Origin: CAYJVP01 sp964373615
GTDB taxonomy: Bacteria > Patescibacteriota > Patescibacteriia > UBA9934 > GWF2-40-263
Direction of reading: 5' to 3'
NCBI GenBank assembly: GCA_964373615.1
Contig: CAYJVP010000041.1
Span: 1 to 8,999 of the forward strand
DNA length: 8,999 bases
The translations under genes and the position numbers were made by a program. The notes under the pieces are model-generated. The model was given only the letters and a program-made list of their open reading frames with translations, was not told the origin of the DNA and made no database searches. Shown in pieces: positions 1-6,914 of this stretch (the stretch's first letter is position 1; each line of letters starts with the position of its first letter).

Positions 1-79
1 CGCTTGTTATTGTATCTGATTTTCGTTTAAACGGGAGTTTCGTAATTCACAGCTTCATGGGCTTGAGCCTTTCCCTTTG

Positions 80-100
80 AAAACGCCTGCGGGCGGTTTT
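80..100 (-). terminator. Probable intrinsic terminator of the minus-strand membrane protein gene
   Basis: A short hairpin directly abuts the minus-strand stop codon (102-100). CGCC at 84-87 pairs with GGCG at 92-95 around a TGCG loop. The stem continues, after a single bulged G at 96, with AAAA at 80-83 against TTTT at 97-100. Read on the minus strand, the GC-rich stem is followed by TTTT, as in a rho-independent terminator. Because of the A/T flanks it could also act on plus-strand transcripts. The stem is short, so confidence is moderate. Confidence 0.45.
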
Positions 101-2226
101 TAGTTTGTCGTCGCGCGTGTGTACTTGAACACATGCACGGCGCCGTCGCCGATCGCCCACCAAGCGTTTGCATTCGTTTTCGCGGTTTCGATGATGCGAC
201 CTGCTTGCCACCAGTAGTTGTTCACGAGGAAATAGAGGACGTCGACATGGGCGAGGTCCATGGCGGATTGGACCGTTTCGAGATTTGGCCGTTCGTTCAT
301 GTCGAGGAAGAGTTGGTAGAGCGGACCGCCGGTTGGGATCGGGTAGTAAAAAACGTCGTCATAGTAGCGCACGAACCCCATCTCGCGGATCGCGGCGGCA
401 GAAACACTTTGGTTGGCGAGCACGACATAGTCTGTGTCGGCAGCGTCGCGTTCGACATCAAGAACGGCGTCCACATCAGCCTGGCTCGTGTTATATCCGT
501 GGCTCATTTCATAGTTGTCTGTTCGAGGATACGCGAGGTAGAACGCAGAGGCCATGACGGCCGCGGCGAGAGTCACGGCCGAGGCGCGTAAGACAATGGG
601 CCGTTCGCGCAGACGCTCTGCCGCGCGTCCTGCAAGAAGTATCACAAACGGAGAAAGGAAAAACAGGGCAAGCGGAACGAGCCGGTCCGCGTAATTCGCG
701 CGCTCGTAGTCGATGAGGAAGGTGAACTCTACCGCTGAGCGCATCACGAGAAAGTTGACACCCAAAATTCCTCCCATGGCGATGAGAGGCTTGAGCAGGG
801 AACCGTGGGTCTTTCGCCAGATCCACGCTCCCGTGATCGCAAGAAGCACGACGAGCAGGACGCGATTGAAGGAAAAGAGGTAGACAAAATCGAGCACGGG
901 AGAGAAGCGATTCTCGAGAAACACTTCAAGGTGGAGCGCTTCGAGCAGACGTGATGGGGAAAGGGCGGAGAGATCAACACGCAGACGTTGGTCGGAGATC
1001 CAGGCGTTGACCGCAAACGAAAGCGGCAGGATGATTCCCCCAATGATGATCGTTATCCACGAAACAATACGCGCCAGGGTTGGATGGCGCTGACGCGGGT
1101 CGGAGGGGTTTGCCAAAAGAAGCACGAGGAAGAGGAGGATGGGGATGCCGGCCACGGGATGCACGAGCGCGGTCGCAAACGCGCCTATTGCCACGGGCCA
1201 CAAAGGCCAGCGTTCGCGGTTCAGAAGCCGCGGAACGGCAAACAGCAGCGTCAACCAGGTCCAGAGATTCGCAAGCCCTTGCGGCGTCGTGACGATGAAG
1301 GAGGTCAAGGGTATGAGGAAGATTGCAGGAAGGCTTGCCGCGGCCGTTCGCTTTTCTTGAAGCAGATGGGCGGCAGACACATACCAGGCCATGGGTAAAA
1401 GGAGCGCGGCGAGAATGGGCAGGAGGAGCTTGTCCGCCCATTCGATCGGGATCGCGAACGCGAAGTGAAGGAAGAGTACGAGCGTGTATTGTCCGATGTA
1501 GTAAAAAGGTTTCGGCGTGATGGTCCCAAACTCTGCGATATGCGACTCGGTTGCCTGGTGGATGAAGCTGTCGAATCCGTAGCCGATCGGAAACACCAAA
1601 AGCGCGACTGAAAAAACAACAAGGAGAGACGCGATGGATAGGGTGAGGCAGAGCATTCTCTCACGTCCACGCAGAAGGAGCGCGACAAGCAGGAGACTTG
1701 AGAGACCAAACGCAAAGAACATGGAAAGCGGAATGCGCTCCCAGGGGGAACGAATCGCGTCTCCTGTTGCCGCAGATTGGATGAGGAGGAAACACACGGC
1801 AAGCAGGGTGAGGACAAAGGCTGCCGAAAACCAAGAGGACGCGGGGACGTGGTGGCGCGCGCCTTCCATGACATCGTGTGCGTGGCTTGATTTGCCGTAT
1901 TTGACCGCGAGCCACCGAGCGATCGGGAAGAAAAGGATGAGGAGGACGACGCTCCACTCGAGATTGAACTCCCAGAGGTAGTAGACGATTGATCCGACGA
2001 TCGCGATGATGCTCCCAAGCAACCACACGCCTGCCGACCAGCGCCCCAACCCCTTCTCGCTTGGCGCCGCGGCCTTTCCAAGTTCGTTTCCGATCTGAAC
2101 CAGAAACCAGGTGAGGAGACCGGCGCCAAGGACAGCTGAATGAAAGACAAAGACATTTGAAAGAGCCAGTACTAGAAAAATCATCGTAAAAATGGTAACG
2201 TACGTGTTGTAAAAAAGGCGCCACAT
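100..2226 (-). CDS. Polytopic membrane protein, probable GT-C fold glycosyltransferase
   Basis: This 708-residue protein has roughly 15 hydrophobic segments spread over residues 8-566, then a soluble C-terminal part of about 140 residues (570-708). An acidic residue sits in a non-membrane loop after a membrane segment, in GYGFDSFIHQ (D219), followed by a loop containing TPKPFYYIGQ. That layout is usual for lipid-carrier-dependent GT-C glycosyltransferases, whose catalytic Asp lies in an extracytoplasmic loop. A second loop with DYERANYADRLVPL (residues 506-519) precedes further helices. No specific family motif fixes the substrate, so the glycosyltransferase role is inferred. The ATG at 2226 gives a hydrophobic start and lies 25 bases from the divergent gene. 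No Shine-Dalgarno sequence is visible. An O-antigen-ligase-like or polymerase-like membrane protein is the main alternative. Confidence 0.7.
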   Translation of the reverse strand: MWRLFYNTYVTIFTMIFLVLALSNVFVFHSAVLGAGLLTWFLVQIGNELGKAAAPSEKGLGRWSAGVWLLGSIIAIVGSIVYYLWEFNLEWSVVLLILFFPIARWLAVKYGKSSHAHDVMEGARHHVPASSWFSAAFVLTLLAVCFLLIQSAATGDAIRSPWERIPLSMFFAFGLSSLLLVALLLRGRERMLCLTLSIASLLVVFSVALLVFPIGYGFDSFIHQATESHIAEFGTITPKPFYYIGQYTLVLFLHFAFAIPIEWADKLLLPILAALLLPMAWYVSAAHLLQEKRTAAASLPAIFLIPLTSFIVTTPQGLANLWTWLTLLFAVPRLLNRERWPLWPVAIGAFATALVHPVAGIPILLFLVLLLANPSDPRQRHPTLARIVSWITIIIGGIILPLSFAVNAWISDQRLRVDLSALSPSRLLEALHLEVFLENRFSPVLDFVYLFSFNRVLLVVLLAITGAWIWRKTHGSLLKPLIAMGGILGVNFLVMRSAVEFTFLIDYERANYADRLVPLALFFLSPFVILLAGRAAERLRERPIVLRASAVTLAAAVMASAFYLAYPRTDNYEMSHGYNTSQADVDAVLDVERDAADTDYVVLANQSVSAAAIREMGFVRYYDDVFYYPIPTGGPLYQLFLDMNERPNLETVQSAMDLAHVDVLYFLVNNYWWQAGRIIETAKTNANAWWAIGDGAVHVFKYTRATTN

Positions 2227-2251
2227 AAGCCATTTTGGCTTTTATCATATC
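2227..2251 (-). promoter_or_regulatory. Divergent intergenic spacer with candidate extended -10 promoter for the minus-strand gene
   Basis: The 25-base spacer separates two divergent genes. On the minus strand TATGAT (2249-2244) resembles a -10 box and is preceded by TG plus one base (2252-2250), making an extended -10 that overlaps the start codon of the plus-strand gene. Transcription from it would start near 2237, giving a leader of about ten bases. No good -35 is visible. The spacer also contains a small inverted repeat, AAGCC (2227-2231) and GGCTT (2237-2241), around ATTTT. I see no convincing promoter for the plus-strand gene. Confidence 0.35.
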
Positions 2252-2872
2252 ATGTTTAGGTCGCTCAAGCGCTATCTTGAACATCACCGATTTGGACAGC
2301 CACGAGATCCGGCCAAGCTGTACCCACATGACCGGCTGCTTGCGGTCACACTGATTCCGCTCATTCCGCGCGAGGTGCATCCAAATCATGTCACGGTGCT
2401 TCGACTCTTTCTCATTCCCATCGTGCTCATTTTTTTAGCGGTGGAGGAATATGCGGTTGGGGTGCCGCTTTTTTTCATCGCCGCCTTTACCGACGCGCTC
2501 GATGGTTCATTGGCCCGGGTGCGCAGGCAGATTACCGAGTGGGGCACGTTTTACGATCCCGTGGCGGATAAACTCTTGATCGGTTCCGTGGTGCTGCTTA
2601 TCGTTGTGAAACACATCAATATTGCCTTCGGGTTGCTCATTGTCCTGTTGGAACTTTTGATCGTGGCCGGTGGGTATCTGCGCAAGCGGCAAGGAAGGAT
2701 CACCCACGCGAACGTGTTTGGAAAAACAAAAATGTTCTTTCAGGTGATGGGCGTGCTTTTTCTCCTGATCGCGGTCTGGATGGGCGTTGATCTGTTCATG
2801 GGCGTGTCGATCGGGACGCTTTCACTCGCCATTGTTTTTGCGGTGTTGAGCCTCCTCACCTATGGAATCTGA
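2252..2872 (+). CDS. CDP-alcohol phosphatidyltransferase (PgsA-like)
   Basis: This family transfers a phosphatidyl or similar group from a CDP-linked donor to an alcohol acceptor inside the membrane. The complete signature D-G-x2-A-R-x8-G-x3-D-x3-D is present: D84-G85, A88-R89, G98, D102 and D106, with the extra upstream Asp at D81. All residues known to bind the metal and CDP moiety are intact. Upstream, HPNHVTVLRL (43-52) matches the usual PN.(I/V)T..R entry motif, and GKTKMFFQ (157-164) resembles the GK.KT..Q segment of PgsA. Five to six hydrophobic segments and a 206-residue length fit a bacterial phosphatidylglycerophosphate synthase. The acceptor cannot be read from sequence, so phosphatidylinositol-phosphate or another phospholipid synthase remains possible. 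Its 3' end overlaps the next gene by 11 bases. Confidence 0.88.
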   Translation: MFRSLKRYLEHHRFGQPRDPAKLYPHDRLLAVTLIPLIPREVHPNHVTVLRLFLIPIVLIFLAVEEYAVGVPLFFIAAFTDALDGSLARVRRQITEWGTFYDPVADKLLIGSVVLLIVVKHINIAFGLLIVLLELLIVAGGYLRKRQGRITHANVFGKTKMFFQVMGVLFLLIAVWMGVDLFMGVSIGTLSLAIVFAVLSLLTYGI

Positions 2873-4511
2873 AACAAAGCGAGACCTGGCCTGGCTGTTT
2901 GTTGTTGGTATCATCTTTTTTATTTCCTCGCTCATTCTTTCGGGAGTTCCCGGCCTTTACAACTCACCGGATGAAACCGCCAATGCATTTTTTGCGCAGA
3001 CATTCGCCGAGCATGGGCGGCTGTACGTGTTTGAATCGTTGAATACGGTCCTGGATGACGCCTTGTTTCCACGCAGCGTCGTGGCCCTCGATGGCCGATT
3101 GCTTCCTGGAAGTTTTTTGGGACTCCCCGTGCTCTATGGCGTGGCGATGCGTCTCTTTGGAAGCGCGTCCCTACCCATCTTGACCCCGTTTGTGGCCACG
3201 CTCGCCGTGTTTGCGTGGTACGGCATTGTGCGTCAATTGTTTGATCGACAGGTGGCCCGTGTGGCCGCCCTTGTGCTTTTTGTCCATCCCGCGTGGTGGT
3301 ACTACACGGCGCGCGGACTCATGCACAATGTTCTTTTTACGTCGCTTCTTGTTTTTTGTGCTTTTTTTCTTTTGGTCCGGCCCTTCGAGAAATGGAAGTC
3401 GCGGGCGGGTCGGTTTTTGCCTCCGGCATTGGATGTATGCGCGAGCGGGCTTCTGCTTGGACTCGCGCTTTTTGTTCGTTCGTCAGAGGCTGCGTGGATT
3501 GGGCTCGTTGTTCTTGTGACCATGGCGCTCTGTTGGAAAAAACTTCGTTGGTCGTCCGTCCTTCTTTTTTTCTGTTCCGTGCTCCTCGCGGTCAGCCCCA
3601 TGTTTTTTCTCAACCGTTCGCTTTACGGAAGCGCGCTGTCAACCGGCTACACCATAAAGGACGAAACCGAGCAGGTCATCTTTGCCGTTTCAGACGGCGA
3701 GGTTTCTCCTCTCGATTCCGTGAGCCAATTGTTGGCTCCGTTTGGCGTGCATCCTAGGGACGCGTGGGGGCATCTTGAGCTCTATGGAGTCGGATTGTTT
3801 TGGTGGCTCTCTCTGCTTGTTCTCGTGGGTCTTCCGCTGGCTCTTCCGAGGCGGACAGATAGAGGAGCGCGTCGTCTCCTGCGTGTGGCGTTTCTTCTGA
3901 GTGCGGTTGTGGCCACGGCGTGGTTAACGTTGGTGTACGGCAGTTGGACGATTCACGACAACCCTGATCCCACGGCGGTGACGATTGGAAATTCCTACGT
4001 CCGCTATTGGCTACCCCTCTTTGTCATGAGCACGCCGTTTGCCGCCCTCTCGATCGTCTGGTTGTGTCGCCGTCCCTTCACGGCGACGGCCCAGCGTTTG
4101 GCGTATGGGACAGCTTTTTTGTTCGTATTTGGATTTGGCGTGCACGCGACTTTTTTTGCCCCCGAAGATGGGTTGGTTCCGATGCGGCAACGTCTTGAAG
4201 TGTACGCGGCGATTCGTGGTCGGGTTCTCTCTCTTACGGAGTCAGACGCGGTGATCGTGGTCGACCGCGCGGACAAACTTTTTTTTCCATATCGTCGCGT
4301 GCTGTACCCGCTGCGAGCGCAAAGCGATGCCACCTATGACCTCATGCCGCGTATCGTCCTGCGCGCGCCGCTGTACTATTATGGAATCACGCTGCCGAAC
4401 GCAGACGTCGAGTATTTGAACGCGCGAAAGCTGAAGGAACGTGGTCTGGCAATTGAGCTTCTCGAAACGTACGCGCTGGAGTCTCTGTATCGCATCTCTC
4501 AAAATCCATGA
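2862..4511 (+). CDS. GT39/ArnT-like integral membrane glycosyltransferase
   Basis: This 549-residue protein has an N-terminal helix (11-30), then an outward-facing loop NSPDETANAFFAQ with adjacent D37-E38. This is the position and form of the catalytic acidic pair of GT-C enzymes of the ArnT/PMT (GT39) type, which use polyprenyl-phosphate sugars. Other family-like points are FVRSSEAAWIG (204-214), where an Arg precedes a helix, and NSYVRYWLPLF (377-387), similar to the RY.LP segment common in these proteins. About ten to eleven more helices follow up to residue 432, and then a soluble C-terminal domain (433-549). The start codon overlaps the preceding gene by 11 bases and the stop overlaps the next gene through ATGA. 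Donor and acceptor are unknown. The absence of a family search result limits the call to the fold. Confidence 0.75.
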   Translation: MESETKRDLAWLFVVGIIFFISSLILSGVPGLYNSPDETANAFFAQTFAEHGRLYVFESLNTVLDDALFPRSVVALDGRLLPGSFLGLPVLYGVAMRLFGSASLPILTPFVATLAVFAWYGIVRQLFDRQVARVAALVLFVHPAWWYYTARGLMHNVLFTSLLVFCAFFLLVRPFEKWKSRAGRFLPPALDVCASGLLLGLALFVRSSEAAWIGLVVLVTMALCWKKLRWSSVLLFFCSVLLAVSPMFFLNRSLYGSALSTGYTIKDETEQVIFAVSDGEVSPLDSVSQLLAPFGVHPRDAWGHLELYGVGLFWWLSLLVLVGLPLALPRRTDRGARRLLRVAFLLSAVVATAWLTLVYGSWTIHDNPDPTAVTIGNSYVRYWLPLFVMSTPFAALSIVWLCRRPFTATAQRLAYGTAFLFVFGFGVHATFFAPEDGLVPMRQRLEVYAAIRGRVLSLTESDAVIVVDRADKLFFPYRRVLYPLRAQSDATYDLMPRIVLRAPLYYYGITLPNADVEYLNARKLKERGLAIELLETYALESLYRISQNP

Positions 4512-5977
4512 GACGTTTTTTTCTTCGGCTTGCGCAGATCCTCATCATCCTCACCCCGGTCGGCGTGATGGCGTGGTTGCTGTATCAGGAGTTCGTCCCA
4601 AGTGGTGTGTTTCTCGTGAGGTATCGCGTGGGTGACCGGTCGCCATTTATTGATCATATGGTGCCGGACGCTCGCGTGGGCGCTCCCTTTGAGGAAGAGG
4701 ACGGAGATTGGGTTCAACAAATCATCGGCGACCCTGTTTATTTTTTCGTGCATCCGCACCATGATTTCGAACGCGCAGACGTTGAGCTTTGGTTCAAGAA
4801 CACCAGCGTTCCGATTGTTGAGTTGGGGCCGCTCGTCAACGCAGCGGCAGAATCCTACGATCTGCAGCCGATCCAGAATTTACGGATTGACCAATCCACG
4901 TGGTCGCGTCTTGAACAAAACGGTCTCGTGCTTCTGCAACGTGAGCCAACCTATGATTCCGTGGACGCCTTTCTTGCCGATCCGCCGGATCGCCGTCGTA
5001 TCGCCACGTATCACTACGCGTTGTCTGATCCGTACCGGATTGCTGGTTATCAACCTTCACAGACGTGGCAGAAGGTCGACGTGTCGTTGCGCGGCTTTCA
5101 CGAATTTGTGACGTACATTAAAGATGAAACGCTGCGTTTTGACATTCGGTTCATGGACATGAATCGCAAAAACGGTTCGGATCCGGTGAGCGCGCTTGTG
5201 TTCAATGAGGCCGGGGACCCTGTGGCGGAAGCGCGTGAGGCGGACGACGGTAATGTGAGTGACGACGCACGACCATCCGGGTTGCGTGGACTGCTGCTTG
5301 ACGTCCCCGCTCTCCCAGAAGGAGTGTACAAAGTCCAGCTCAAGGCGGAACGGGACATTTTTTTTCGATCCATCGCCACCCCGCAACAAAAACTGACCTT
5401 TCTCACGAACATCTATCTCGCGGATGAAGTCGCCTATCGCGAGCCAAACAAACCCGTGCGGTTTTGGACCGAAGCAAAACATCTTCGATTTGTGACACAA
5501 CACGCCGAATCCATACAGGAGATTCAGGTGGGCGGGAGCGTGGTGCGCATGACGGAACCCTATTTTGAGGAGCGTTACGAGGTTCCGGAGACGGGCGTGG
5601 TGCGCGTCGATGTTCCGCGCGGCGATACGATGGTGCGAAGTGATGGGCACATCGCCTTTTCACCGGAGGCGTGGTTTAACCCGGACCCTATTCGCTTGAG
5701 CGCGGACACGGATCTCGATCGACTCAACGTAGATTTCGTGATGGCCACCTACACGCCGCCGAAGGTGGTGGGCGAGTGGTTTGTGCAAACGGTCTCTTTT
5801 GACACGTCGCAGATTGTGAAAGAGGAAGGGACGTCGAAATTTGCGATTTCTGCGCCTGGGGTCGCGGAGCTTCAAACAGCGTTGCTATTGGGGGCCATCC
5901 ATATGACGTGGACAAAAGAGCCGTTGACCTGGAGGAGATTCACTGATGAAATAAAGGAAGCCATATGGAAATGGTAG
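4508..5977 (+). CDS. Membrane-anchored extracytoplasmic protein of unknown function
   Basis: I do not recognise this 489-residue protein. Residues 1-6 are basic (MRRFFLR) and residues 8-27 form a single hydrophobic helix without a clear signal peptidase site or lipobox Cys, so it looks like an N-terminal anchor. The remaining 460 residues are hydrophilic and rich in alternating hydrophobic residues, aromatic residues and acidic loops, suggesting beta-rich domains outside the membrane. A low-complexity acidic stretch around AREADDGNVSDDARP probably separates two domains. No catalytic motif or cysteine-based site is evident. The gene begins in an ATGA overlap with the glycosyltransferase gene upstream, so it may be translated by coupling and work with it. 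A partner, scaffold or substrate of the glycosyltransferase is a guess from position only. Confidence 0.7.
   Translation: MRRFFLRLAQILIILTPVGVMAWLLYQEFVPSGVFLVRYRVGDRSPFIDHMVPDARVGAPFEEEDGDWVQQIIGDPVYFFVHPHHDFERADVELWFKNTSVPIVELGPLVNAAAESYDLQPIQNLRIDQSTWSRLEQNGLVLLQREPTYDSVDAFLADPPDRRRIATYHYALSDPYRIAGYQPSQTWQKVDVSLRGFHEFVTYIKDETLRFDIRFMDMNRKNGSDPVSALVFNEAGDPVAEAREADDGNVSDDARPSGLRGLLLDVPALPEGVYKVQLKAERDIFFRSIATPQQKLTFLTNIYLADEVAYREPNKPVRFWTEAKHLRFVTQHAESIQEIQVGGSVVRMTEPYFEERYEVPETGVVRVDVPRGDTMVRSDGHIAFSPEAWFNPDPIRLSADTDLDRLNVDFVMATYTPPKVVGEWFVQTVSFDTSQIVKEEGTSKFAISAPGVAELQTALLLGAIHMTWTKEPLTWRRFTDEIKEAIWKW
5954..5958 (+). promoter_or_regulatory. Shine-Dalgarno sequence for the small membrane protein gene
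   Basis: AAGGA lies six bases before the ATG at 5965 and inside the 3' end of the preceding gene. It is the clearest ribosome binding site in the window and supports this start, even though the start overlaps the previous gene by 13 bases. Most other starts here have no such site. Confidence 0.55.
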
Positions 5978-6309
5978 CTCGCACGCTTTTTTTGACATCG
6001 ATCAGCTCGTTTTTGGTGTTTCTGGTTTCGGATCTCTTGCGACCAGGGTTTGTGTCAAATTATTTCTCGGTGCATTGGGTCCTTTTGGTTGCCGTAGGCT
6101 CTGGACTCTGGTGGTCCCTTGGCAAAGGGGATGGACAGAACCGACCTGTTCTTCAGATCGTCGTGGCGTTTTGTCTCGGCCTTGCGCTTGCGACGGTCGC
6201 TTGGAGGATCGGAGAAGGGTTTGGCGAGTACATCTTTCTTGTGGTCGCGGTCGCGTTTTTCGTTCCATGGCTTATCCTTCAATTATTACGCTCATCAACA
6301 TACCTATGA
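5965..6309 (+). CDS. Small integral membrane protein, four predicted helices, unknown function
   Basis: This 114-residue protein consists almost entirely of four hydrophobic segments at about residues 8-24, 36-52, 62-80 and 88-108. They are joined by short loops, LLRPGF after the first and KGDGQNRP between the second and third. No family motif is recognised. Its start overlaps the anchored protein by 13 bases and is preceded by AAGGA with a good spacing. Its stop overlaps the HIT gene start through ATGA (6306-6309). The hydrophobicity in a single frame, the ribosome binding site and both overlaps argue that it is a real gene. It probably acts with the membrane proteins encoded upstream, but no biochemical role can be read from it. 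Confidence 0.68.
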   Translation: MEMVARTLFLTSISSFLVFLVSDLLRPGFVSNYFSVHWVLLVAVGSGLWWSLGKGDGQNRPVLQIVVAFCLGLALATVAWRIGEGFGEYIFLVVAVAFFVPWLILQLLRSSTYL

Positions 6310-6716
6310 ACGATTGCATCTTTTGCAAAATTATCGTCGGTGAGATTCCTTCGCACAAGGTGTATGAGGATGACCAGGTGCTGGCGTTTCTTGACATCAA
6401 GCCGCTCAATCCTGGCCATACGCTTGTTGTGCCAAAGCGTCATACCGAGAGCATACTTGATTGTGCAGAAGAGGACACGCTCTCCGTCATACGCGTGATT
6501 AAAAAAATCGCTCCGGCGATTCTGCGCGCCACCGGGGCTTCTGCGTGCAATGTGAGCAACAACAACGGCGCGGCCGCAGGACAGGTCGTCTTTCATACGC
6601 ATTTCCATGTGATTCCGCGACGCGACGGCGACGGCTATGCGCCGTGGCATCGCACAGAGCATGAGGGTTCCGATCCGGCGGCCGTGGCGGAAAAGATTCG
6701 TCAAGAACTCGGTTGA
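6306..6716 (+). CDS. HIT-family nucleotide-binding protein (Hint/HinT-like)
   Basis: The histidine triad signature HTHFHVIPR is present with H97, H99 and H101. It is preceded by NNNGAAAGQVV, the usual glycine-rich approach to the triad. The N terminus MNDCIFCKI carries the C4-x2-C7 pair and VPKRH (42-46) carries a further His, typical of zinc-binding HIT proteins. The length of 136 residues is normal for the family. Such proteins hydrolyse phosphoramidates or nucleotide conjugates such as AMP-lysine or dinucleoside polyphosphates in the cytoplasm. The open frame extends upstream to 6075, but 6306 is chosen because MNDCIFCKI is the family's standard N terminus and because its ATGA overlaps the preceding stop. 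Sitting last in an envelope operon does not by itself change its role. The exact substrate is unknown. Confidence 0.93.
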   Translation: MNDCIFCKIIVGEIPSHKVYEDDQVLAFLDIKPLNPGHTLVVPKRHTESILDCAEEDTLSVIRVIKKIAPAILRATGASACNVSNNNGAAAGQVVFHTHFHVIPRRDGDGYAPWHRTEHEGSDPAAVAEKIRQELG

Positions 6717-6732
6717 CGACCGTGGGCGGTCG
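6717..6732 (+). other. Short perfect hairpin directly after the HIT stop codon
   Basis: CGACCG at 6717-6722 pairs with CGGTCG at 6727-6732 around a TGGG loop, starting on the base after the TGA stop. No T-tract follows (GTTACTCT), so it is at best a weak terminator or an mRNA 3'-end stabiliser for the five-gene unit. Confidence 0.35.
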
Positions 6733-6752
6733 CGTTACTCTGGTCGCGCTAC

Positions 6753-6913
6753 AGACCTTTTGCAAAATAGCCATTCCGCCTGCAGGGGCCAGGCGGCGGC
6801 TGCAAAAGGTTCATCGGTTCCTTGCGTATCGCAAGGATACGCGGCGGAACCTCTTCACCTTTTTCGCTCGCCGCCTGACCCCTTCGGCTGGAACGTTATT
6901 CTGCAAAAAGTCT
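6753..6913. repeat. 161-base fold-back element with terminal inverted repeats (MITE-like)
   Basis: The two halves of this stretch are inverted copies of each other around a GCAAG loop at 6831-6835. The ends, AGACCTTTTGCAAAATA at 6753-6769 and the complement of 6897-6913, match at 15 of 17 positions. Further inward the pairs are 6785-6798 with 6869-6882 (13 of 14), 6804-6810 with 6857-6863 (7 of 7), 6816-6821 with 6846-6851 (6 of 6) and 6824-6830 with 6836-6842 (7 of 7). The element is too short to encode a transposase and shows no clear target duplication. It fills most of the gap between the HIT gene and the dehydratase gene and ends one base before the latter's ATG. A non-autonomous mobile element is the favoured reading. 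A structured leader RNA is the alternative. Confidence 0.6.
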
Positions 6914-6914
6914 T

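Noticed and set aside
24..33. Perfect palindrome CGTTTAAACG near the window start
   Set aside because: Ten bases with no context. It is expected by chance and no operator partner or gene start is nearby.
1305..2156. Minus-strand open frame of 283 codons inside the large membrane protein gene
   Set aside because: It is rich in Ser, Arg and Pro with no motif, and runs in a shifted frame of the convincing hydrophobic protein at 100-2226. It is a composition-driven shadow.
6075..6305. Upstream extension of the HIT reading frame
   Set aside because: The extra residues overlap the small membrane protein gene in another frame and do not resemble HIT proteins. MNDCIFCKI at 6306 is the normal family N terminus.
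6753..6913. Integron attC site
   Set aside because: The fold-back shape is suggestive, but RYYYAAC and GTTRRRY core sites are not found at its ends and no integrase is present.
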